From Strigamia acuminata (lineage: Eukaryota > Arthropoda > Chilopoda > Geophilomorpha > Linotaeniidae), in contig OX442319.1 in NCBI GenBank assembly GCA_949358305.1, forward strand, positions 13,516,001 to 13,580,000: a stretch of DNA of 64,000 bases, given 5' to 3'. The notes below the pieces were generated by a model that searched no databases, was not told the DNA's origin, and saw only the letters and a program-made list of their open reading frames with translations. The position numbers were made by a program, and so were the translations under genes. Positions 55,962 through 64,000 of this stretch are shown one piece after another (position 1 is the stretch's first letter; every line of letters starts with the position of its first letter).

Positions 55962-57222
55962 CACGGCTTCAATTTGTATAGACTAGGAGACAAGATGTAT
56001 TAGTGAACGAACAGTAAAGCTCCAAATAAACGCCGAGGCATTTAATTTTTTATACCCTACTTTCTCTGACACCTATTTGGACCCAGGCGAATCTTTAGCA
56101 AATCTTTAGTCTTATTACTTTGGGTCTGCTATTTAAACTTCGTATAAACCCTTAGTTAAATATAATGATGTGGCAACTAATGGCAACATATGGCAGAAAA
56201 AACTCCTCATTCAGAGTTGAAGAAGCATTTGTTGAGACAAATATTATTTGTATTATGATTAGACATTATTAAGTAATATCTATGATTATTAGCGCGTGAT
56301 GTATTGATCTGTCAATCATGGAGTATACGGAAGAATGTGGAAATCTTTTTGGCCGAGAGCTACATTTTCGCATTGTGAGCAGTGTTATCGGTTAACATTT
56401 AGGCTTACCTTTAATTAAATTGCTGATTGCGGTTTCAACGTTGCGAAACGAGCTTCTTGTGGAAAGATAATTCTGCGTAGCCTATATTTAAATATCACTG
56501 AATTTCATTGTGTTCCTTATTGACAATAAAAGTTAATTAGCAAATGGTTTAAGTATTGAATGCACACTTTTATTGCAGTGGAGAAAAAAAGTATTTACTT
56601 TTTATAAATATAAATAAATTAGAAGTGCAATTTTAATATTTCTAATAATTATTATTATAAATTATAAATTATAAATTTTGTTATTTATTTCTACGTTGAA
56701 AATGTCTTTAAGTTGTCAGTGATTTTCTAGTTATTTATCAATAAATTTAATTTTAATTTGCTATCAGAATTATTTACAAATTTCCACGCGCCCTCTTGCG
56801 GCGTATTGGCGGACAGAGAAAACAAATAAATATTCAATCAACCATGATTATGGTTGATTGAATTTTTAACGACTGCATTGCTCTTAAATTTAGAAGTAAA
56901 AACGTTTCTTAAAATTAACGTCAAAGCCGAAACAAAATTTAATTTTTTAATATTAAATAATTAAAGGAACATTTTTTAAAATATTGCTTTAGAAAAAATT
57001 GCGGCCATTTCTATTTTTCTCAAACAATCAGTCCCTTTGTCCTGGCATTCAGTTAACGCCATCTGGTGATTAAGATTGTACACATTAGCCCTATTGGCTG
57101 AAAAAACACCACGGAAAATGGTACTTTAAACGGAGTATTTATTTATTTATTTATTTATTTATTTCTGCTAAAATTGAATAACCTTAGTTGTTTCAAGTTC
57201 AATCAAAGATGTCTGCGTCTCT

Positions 57223-58044
57223 TTAAGCAGAAACAAGTCCTGCCAAATAGCTTGTGCAAAATTTCTGAAACGGAATTTCAAATTGTGAAAAAAAGAAATC
57301 AAATGTTAAACAGTTTTGCTTACTTTATACAAATTGTCGGATAGGCATTTGCGGTAAGCTTTAGGATTCTGTTTTCGAAAGAAATTGATAAAACAAAACT
57401 AAAAACCGTTTTAAAACTACAAACTCCATCCATACCTTTTCTCCTTCGACTGTTTTCTGTATACATGTTGACAGAGCAGCTACAATTACAATTTCCGTCT
57501 GAAAAAAGAAGAGTACTTTAGAACGAGGATGGAAAACAAAGCGGACAACGAACAACTCAAAACAATACAACGCCGTCAATGGCGGCCTCAATTTACGAGT
57601 CAGTAACAGTCGCAATCATCAGATGGCGCGACTGTCGACTCATAAATACACATCGTAAGAAGAGTGAATAATGTCGGCCCCTTGACCAGCAACGTGTATT
57701 TGAGTGAATTATCGTGTTTGGTAAGTGAACCTTTTTAGACCTTTCAGCCGTTTCAGAATATTTGTCAATAAAAGAAAGATCCAGTTGACTTAATACGTCC
57801 TCACTTGTGAGTACTTCTCCATCCTGAAGTTGGTTGTTTATTTCAGTAAATTTGGCCCGGAACTCGTCGTTCTAATGATAAGCAACAATTATCGAATCAT
57901 AAACCTAAAACATATTTTTGCATTGTACATTCCTACTTGGAGGAAAGCGTCAACAACAAGTTCGCAGTCGACTCCATTGTCTTTTGTGAGATTGTCGACT
58001 ACTGTTTGTAAAAGTAAGAGTGATGCAACGATCGTCAAGATCAT
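57223..58044 (-). CDS. Small secreted four-cysteine protein, copy E
   Basis: Exons 57937-58044, 57731-57871, 57436-57498, 57324-57368 and 57223-57264 give 132 aa, all introns in phase 0. The most diverged of the A-E group: signal peptide MILTIVASLLLLQTVV; Cys in GVDCELV, LSTCIQKTVEGEK, YRKCLSDNL and FC. Exon 2 is four codons longer (YSETAERSKK end). The compact introns lack the hairpin block and the fold-back insertions, so E may keep the ancestral gene form. The exon 2 donor (AAAAAG/GTTCAC) is weak. I did not find the CTAAAGATT array upstream. Confidence 0.7.
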
Positions 58045-58586
58045 GACTTCAATTTGTATATCGACTAGGAAACAATACGAAGGCAACATGTCACAAATGT
58101 ATTCTTCGTTAAAATTTAGTTTTACCTTATTCAATTGCTGTTTGCGGCTTCAATGTTGCGAAGCCATCTGTTAGCCATCTTAAATATCACAAAATTTTAT
58201 TGCATTCCTTTTTGCAATAAAAGTTATTTGCAAATGGTTTAAGTATTGAATGCCAGTTTTATTACACTGGAGAAAAAGAGATTTATTTTTTTATAAATAT
58301 AAATAAATAATCAGTTGTGTAATTTTAATATTTCTAATAGTTATGAATAATACATAGTTATTCCTGTGTGTAAAATGTATTTCTTCTCAGTTATTTACTA
58401 GGAATTCATCAATAAATTTAATTTTAATTTTCTTAATTATTAAGGAACAAATTTCTATGACTCTAAGATTTGAAATGAAATCTCAGCAAACCAATAAACC
58501 TAATCTTGCGTTGATTCCTTCCTATTTACATCCCAAAAACTGCTAAGTTCTGTTTTCCCAAGAAAAAAGTGTTTATTTGGAAAATG
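58045..58586. other. Duplicated AT-rich sequence upstream of gene E
   Basis: Partial match to the other upstream regions (AAATGGTTTAAGTATTGAAT, CCAGTTTTATTACACTGGAG). No gene seen. Confidence 0.5.
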
Positions 58587-59001
58587 TACCGTATTACCTC
58601 ACATAAAGCGGCATGCCGTTGGGCATGGGTTTAGCAGGTTTTTAAAATTTTGTCCAAAAAGTGTAGACCGGCATGCCGATATAAAACGAAACATGCCGAT
58701 ATAAGTGAAAAACTTTTTATTCTTGTTTTTTTTCTTAAAGAGCCCAGATGAATAATTATATTGAATTTTGGGTCTGAAATTTAAGTTTTATTGATATTCT
58801 GAAGATTACTACTAAAATTTGGGAAATGTTATACAAATTTCCTACATTTTGGACATCAAAAAATGATTTTTTTGGTTGTTTTGGCTAAATTCTTTTATAA
58901 AAAATTACGTACTCACTTACACCGTTATAAACGAGGTTTATCGGCATGCCGGTATAACTCAAATTATACCGGCATGCGGCTTAATGTGAGGTAATACGGT
59001 A
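58587..59001. mobile_element. Palindromic element with TA-CCGTATTACCTC ends
   Basis: 415 bp; TACCGTATTACCTCACAT at the left, its inverse at the right. The interior repeats the palindromic CGGCATGCCG several times. Flanked by TA. Confidence 0.78.
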
Positions 59002-59121
59002 GTTACCGCTTACCGGCTGTTGTTCATATCCTCCATGGGGCAGCCATCTTGAAACTTGTGAATACTTATGATGTCACATGTCACATGTTAGCGCCATCTG
59101 GTGACTAAATTGATAAAATGT

Positions 59122-59795
59122 TGTCACGATTAATTCCGTTGGTGTAATTAATTCCTAACAATATCGCGCAAAAACTAATTCGCGCAATAGTAATGGGCAA
59201 AGTTCGTAGATTTCCCTAAACCTTGTTTCCTTCAAATGTGGACATCCAGAAACTCAGGAAACCTAATACTCGCGTTTGACTAACATAATTTATATTGGAC
59301 AGTTCCTTGCTTACGACGGGTGTTTGTAGGCGTAAAAGAATGAAAGCACGATGATATAAACCTAAAGTGGAAAGGGGATATCATCGGGCAGTGATAATAT
59401 AAAAGATGGCGGCTTAGAAAATAGCGCAATAGGGTTAGATGTAGTGGCGCTTGTTGAAGGCGCAAATAATAGAGGACTAAATCTAAATGTTACTAAAGGA
59501 GAATGGTCTTATCCAGTAGAGAGCATAAGAAGAAGTGATTAAACTTAGGATGATTGGAAAGAAGAAAACTCAGTCATGTGACTGGTCAGATCAATTAAAG
59601 AAGGGGGTGGAAAGGTGAAAATAGGAGTTCGATTGTTAAGAATAATGATATGCGCATCATCCAGATTGCGCATTCATTAAATGAAGATGAGTAAGTGAGA
59701 TGAATCATCACAAGTGAGAAAAACAAGAAAATATTATAAGAAATAAGATCGGGTTATTCTAAATTAAAAATAGGCGGGTAGACGTGCCCGTGACA
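59122..59795 (-). repeat. 3' LTR of a minus-strand LTR retrotransposon
   Basis: Read on the minus strand, it starts TGTCACGGGC directly after a polypurine tract and ends ...AATCGTGACA, giving 7-bp inverted tips TGTCACG/CGTGACA. Length 674 bp. The second LTR and target duplication lie beyond the window. Confidence 0.65.
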
Positions 59796-59808
59796 TCCCC
59801 CTCCCCTT
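59796..59808 (-). other. Polypurine tract
   Basis: On the minus strand AAGGGGAGGGGGA immediately precedes the LTR TG, the usual site for plus-strand priming. Confidence 0.7.
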
Positions 59809-61662
59809 AAACCTTTATTATAGTTGTTGTAATAAAGGCAAAGAGAGAGAGACTCACTCAAAACAATACAATAATAAATACAATCTTGGTTAACATATGA
59901 AATAAATGTCTAGACTAACATACTCTTGATTAAATATGATCTTGGTTAAATATGATCTTGACTAAATATGATGATTATGGCTATTTGGGGTCGTCACCAG
60001 ATAAATAATAATAACAAAAATTAGCTCATCAGGAAGCTTGAGACAAATTTCCGACCGACTTGTAAATGAAAATTATAAATCAGTAAGGTTAGGAAGAATA
60101 AACAAACATTTTTAAATAAACTGCATAAAACTCATCGAATAAAGATTAAACAATTTTGGTATGGACGAAGACAAGACTAACTAAACACGCGACATTCACA
60201 GGGGGGACGTGGACTAAATTTTTTAGGATTGGACGGACTCGAGGCTATACACTTTAAATTCAATTTAAGTCATCACAATAAAATTATTTTACCCATTTGC
60301 TTTGTAAATCGAAGCAATAAATTTCTACGCGGATAAATTTTTAAACACGAAAAATAATACAAATAAGGAACGTCACAAGAGAGTTTATCTTACGAACAGG
60401 GGGTTTTATTCGGATTGGATACCTTTTTTTTAGGAACAAGGCGCAAATAAATGCGCAAAACAAAATAAGGTAAGGGATACGATACATGAATGTAATCTTA
60501 ACATCAGGTAAGTATGTAGGGAATGATGGGAGAACTAAACAGAAAATATGAAAATTGCGCAATGTTGGCGCGATAAACAAAAAATATAAACATGACACTA
60601 TTTGGAATCATTAGAGGAAAACAAATAAGAACAGGGATAAAGGTATCCTCATGCACAACCGGACCGGTTGCCACGGGAAAATTATCACAGTTAGAAATAT
60701 TAGGCATTATGAAAATTGAATAAACACTAAATTTGAAAAATCACACTAATATATCACAATTATGAATATCACAAGTAATTATCAGTATCATGACCTATTC
60801 CAGTAATTCAAATGAGAAAAACTAAAATTAAACTTAATCATCTCAGTCTTGAGGGAATTTAAAAATTAGAATAATTTCTGGAATAAGTCAGGATTTAAAT
60901 TCAAAAATATCACAATATAATTAAATTATAATAATGAAAAATAATAATGAAGAAAACACTATAGCAAATAAAAGTCTCGTAATTGTTCGGCTAATTGTTC
61001 ATGCTAAAGTATTTAAAAATAAACATAATAAAATTAACACTTCACTTTTGGAGCACTTATCCAGCGGTGATGAAGATCAGATAAATTTGCGCAATAAATG
61101 TTTCCAGCAGTCTGTGGAATATTACACTTATTGAAAAACATTTAACACAAAATGATGATGAGAAACACAAACACAACGGCCAAAACACAAAATCAGTTCC
61201 TCAACTCCGTAGAGAAATTTTAGGAGGGCGCTATAAGAATTTGATGCCTTGGGACGTGTGAAATGAACTTTTATGATGAAATATTTCATTCGCATCCGCA
61301 ATGGTGGCGAGAAACAAAACCAGTTCCGCAACTCCGTAGAGAAATTTTAGGCGGGCGCTATAAGGAGTTGTTCTCGGGACATTAAACGAATAGCTGAGAT
61401 GAAATACACTTTACCTCTAACTCATATGTGAGGATGAGAATAAGACCAGTTCCGTAACTCAATTGAGGAATTTTACATGGGCGCTGTAAGGAAATATTCT
61501 CACATCGTTGAACGAGTAGAGGTGATGAAACACACTTTGGGTGGTGATTTGTTGGTTAAATTGCGCAAAGAGAATGGTGGCGCATAATGGGTAGTCCTAC
61601 GGTTTTCCGAGTGACGATGTTGCTGTCCCGTAGAATATCTATGTTAAAGAAATTGTTATTGT
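59809..61662 (-). other. Non-coding 3' region of the retrotransposon, with three 125-bp repeats
   Basis: No conserved ORF. About 61193-61500 holds three diverged copies of a unit of about 125 bp, each starting CAGTTCC(G/T)CAACTCCGTAGA (or CAACTC variants) and running through GGGCGCTATAAG. The hexamer TGCGCA / GCGCAA is frequent across the element. There is no pol between the ORF and the LTR. Confidence 0.5.
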
Positions 61663-64000
61663 TTATTGAGAATTACCTGACAAGGTGCGGTAAGGTGTCG
61701 GCATTCGAAATGATTTTATCATGTTTAACGCCACGTTGACCACAACTCTCATTGCATCTCGGTAGTTGGTGGCACCCTGCCGGTTAATCTCATTCTTACA
61801 ATGGTCCAAGAAGAGTTCTCCGTATCGGCGATACAGCGAATTGAGGAGTGGTTTAGCCTCTTCCGGACTCATGCGTAGGTCTGCAGATGCGAGGGATTGG
61901 AAAAGTTGTCGGACAGATGCGGCAGACATCCCAAATTGGAGGCACGGTCCATTTGCATTCGCAAAATTGCACTCGACCGCGGCTGGTGGCAAAAGGCTGG
62001 GGAGCAGCTCCAGAGTGATGCGGGGTGGCGTGTCATCCCAAATTTGCGATCCTTGGGCCGGTGGAATGGATGGTGCTGTCATCGGGTAAAAACCTGAATC
62101 CGTCATCAGATTGCGCAATTCTTGAAGGCGCAATTCATCCGACCGTCTCTTTTCTTCCTCTTTTTCTGCTTGTTCACGAGCTTCACGTTCGTCTGCTTGG
62201 CGGTGGGCTTCTGCAACTCGGGTTTTTTTCAATTCGTATTCCGCATCTCGTTCTTGCCGTCTTTTTTCCTCCATCATGTTGTTATAGTCCCTGTTGTCCT
62301 GGACTTTGTAGAGGTGGACGGAGATCTCACGATGAAGGGTCCAAATTAGGATCTCAACTGCTGTCTCGGAATCGTACGTGCTACACTCGGACATTCGCTT
62401 TTCAACCTGTCGCGCAATGTGGGGCCGTCTGTCCATCATCTCCTTTTGGGTCGTACGGAAGTCTCCTTGGTAGACGCTGAAATCTTCTACCATCATGAAG
62501 GTGATCAGCGTATTCCAGGCCTTCCATGGGATTTGGAAGCGGGTCTGGGAAACTCCGGGTCCCTTGATGGAAATCTGGACCTCGAATTTTTGCAAGAATT
62601 CCTCTACGACTTCCAACGAGTTGACGGGCTTTTGGGTTACTCCATACTTATCATAGGCCAACTCACATCGCGAAGCGACTTTTTTGAATGAAAGTCCAGG
62701 TCCGATATTTGGGATGGCGCAGTCGAGTCGGGATCGGTAAGGTGATGAGTCCGAAACAAGAGTCGACGTCACTGGAATTTTCGCGGTGGCAGCCGTTGTG
62801 GTTGACATGTTAAAGTTGGCGCCAGATGACGTTGTGGAGGTTACATTGCGCCCAGGAAATTGCGCATAAGTAATCGGCGTCACCGGCAAAGTTGGAACTT
62901 TTGAAAATTTTGCCTGCTGACACGATGAAACTTCGGTTGCTGGTGCAATTGGCGAGATCGTGTACGTTTGTGAAAATACATCGGCCGAAGCAGCAGAGAC
63001 GGTTGAAGCTGGAAAAAGATCGGCAGATAAATTAATATTTAAATTGTCAATATCAGGGTTAAATTGTAAACTCGGCGTTGACGCTGATGACGGCGCGTTT
63101 ACGGCTGGTGTCAGTCTAGCGCTCAATGGCGGTCCGCGTGGCCGAGAAAAGTCAGTTTTGGCAGACGGAATGTCGATGTCGCGAATATCAATCATCTTTC
63201 GTTCCAGTCTGCGCACATCACTTATTTTGGCGGTGGGAACACTATCGCGAATTTCATTTGTGATGTCCAGAATCGACGGGGTCACACTCATTGTGGATTG
63301 CACATCGAATTCCGGAAGTCTAGCGGCTGAGATAGATTGTTGAGAATCGTCCATGTTCTCTTTGCGCAATGTTTCTTGCGCAGAATCGTCCGCTAACACT
63401 GGTGATTCAGGGATGAATTGCAGTTGTGGCACTGGTCGTAGCGCCATTTTTTCGGTGTCCTCCTTGGTGGTAATGGTGAGCGTCGCCATCTTTTCGGCTG
63501 CTTTGGCAACCGTCTCGGCCGAAGGTCTAGGCACGAATTGTTCCGTCTCCGTGTCGCGAGTTGGATCGTGCGGGAGCGCCGACGACGAGGTTGCCAAAGT
63601 GTTGCGCACCTTGATGGCTAGTTGCTGCTCTCGATTTGGATTTCGATTCATTGAGCAGGGTGGTTTACGCTGGTAGAAATATGGCAGCGCGGTGTCGGTG
63701 TTGTCATCGATCGTGTGAAGGTCTCCTAGTGATTCCAACGCAATGCTGATCTGCTCTTGAAGGCTCGCATCGGTCCCAGGGAAACTGTGGAAGAATTGAG
63801 GCAACGTCGGTTGCGCTTCGTCAACTTCCCGCTGCTCCTGGTCCATTGGGTCCAAACCGGCGATTTCGTCGGCGAGCAAATTCGGCACTTGCGCAAATGT
63901 AACGCGCATTAACTCAGCTGTCGGGTAAATCCAGCTCCTAGGCACGATTCTCGCCTGCCTCGCCTCTCGCTGGAGTCGATGCCAATATTTAAAATGGCCG
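61663..64000 (-). CDS. Large retrotransposon ORF, open to the window edge
   Basis: At least 778 codons are open on the minus strand, the frame reaching base 64000 without a stop. The first in-frame Met seen is about residue 13 of the 61663-63945 segment, but the true start may lie outside. The N-terminal half is Ser/Thr/Pro-rich and disordered. A folded part (about the middle: CAIPNIGPGLSFKKV, EEFLQKFEVQI, WNTLITFMMVEDFSVYQGDF) is followed by a coiled coil (EEKRRQERDAEYELKKTRVA) and a helical C-terminus. No zinc knuckle, protease, RT or integrase motif. Its place before the 3' LTR and this composition suggest a Gag-like or additional structural protein. Alternatively it is a host-derived ORF carried by the element. 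Confidence 0.6.
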   Translation of the reverse strand, partial: GHFKYWHRLQREARQARIVPRSWIYPTAELMRVTFAQVPNLLADEIAGLDPMDQEQREVDEAQPTLPQFFHSFPGTDASLQEQISIALESLGDLHTIDDNTDTALPYFYQRKPPCSMNRNPNREQQLAIKVRNTLATSSSALPHDPTRDTETEQFVPRPSAETVAKAAEKMATLTITTKEDTEKMALRPVPQLQFIPESPVLADDSAQETLRKENMDDSQQSISAARLPEFDVQSTMSVTPSILDITNEIRDSVPTAKISDVRRLERKMIDIRDIDIPSAKTDFSRPRGPPLSARLTPAVNAPSSASTPSLQFNPDIDNLNINLSADLFPASTVSAASADVFSQTYTISPIAPATEVSSCQQAKFSKVPTLPVTPITYAQFPGRNVTSTTSSGANFNMSTTTAATAKIPVTSTLVSDSSPYRSRLDCAIPNIGPGLSFKKVASRCELAYDKYGVTQKPVNSLEVVEEFLQKFEVQISIKGPGVSQTRFQIPWKAWNTLITFMMVEDFSVYQGDFRTTQKEMMDRRPHIARQVEKRMSECSTYDSETAVEILIWTLHREISVHLYKVQDNRDYNNMMEEKRRQERDAEYELKKTRVAEAHRQADEREAREQAEKEEEKRRSDELRLQELRNLMTDSGFYPMTAPSIPPAQGSQIWDDTPPRITLELLPSLLPPAAVECNFANANGPCLQFGMSAASVRQLFQSLASADLRMSPEEAKPLLNSLYRRYGELFLDHCKNEINRQGATNYRDAMRVVVNVALNMIKSFRMPTPYRTLSGNSQ

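Overview
This is nuclear DNA from an invertebrate animal, most likely an arthropod, although the sequence alone does not fix the species. The coding part consists of multi-exon genes with GT-AG (and two GC-AG) introns, AATAAA signals and animal-specific families (SLC6 transporter, GUCD1, CUEDC1, a DGCR2/IDD-like receptor, hydroxypyruvate isomerase). The non-coding part is AT-rich and full of transposon relics and minisatellites with units of about 20 bp. I assembled the genes by hand: every exon chain listed keeps reading frame across all junctions.

Layout. 1-3.0 kb: a solo LTR, a 22-bp repeat array, and gene A of a small secreted-protein family (+). 3.9-18.1 kb: three conserved genes head to tail on the minus strand: SLC6 transporter (3892-10123), GUCD1 (10488-12489) and CUEDC1 (14366-18103). 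18.1-23.6 kb: mostly satellite arrays. 23.6-27.4 kb: a DGCR2-like VWC/transmembrane protein (-). 28.1 kb: an intronless NlpC/P60 enzyme with a Cys-rich tail (+). 29.2-33.0 kb: a complete, apparently young Ty1/copia-type element that encodes only Gag. 33.5-36.1 kb: two tandem secreted-protein genes F and G (+). 36.5 kb: a small basic ORF. 37.2-38.8 kb: hydroxypyruvate isomerase (+). 39.8-42.5 kb: an unrecognised four-exon gene with a predicted C-terminal membrane anchor (-). 44.3-58.0 kb: four more secreted-protein genes B, C, D and E (-), separated by segmental duplications and many inverted-repeat transposons. 59.1-64.0 kb: the 3' part of an LTR retrotransposon with a long ORF that runs off the window.

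The main result is a family of seven small secreted proteins (114-141 aa), all with five coding exons, all introns in phase 0, and four cysteines at equivalent exon positions. Copies A-E form one subfamily and F-G a second, much diverged one. I do not recognise the family. Upstream of A-D lies a reiterated CTAAAGATT motif next to a conserved TATA region, which suggests shared regulation. Other notable points are the Gag-only copia element, the NlpC/P60 gene as a candidate ancient horizontal transfer, four different palindromic elements with the same TA-CCGT ends, and fold-back elements inside introns, one of them 5 bp from a splice donor.
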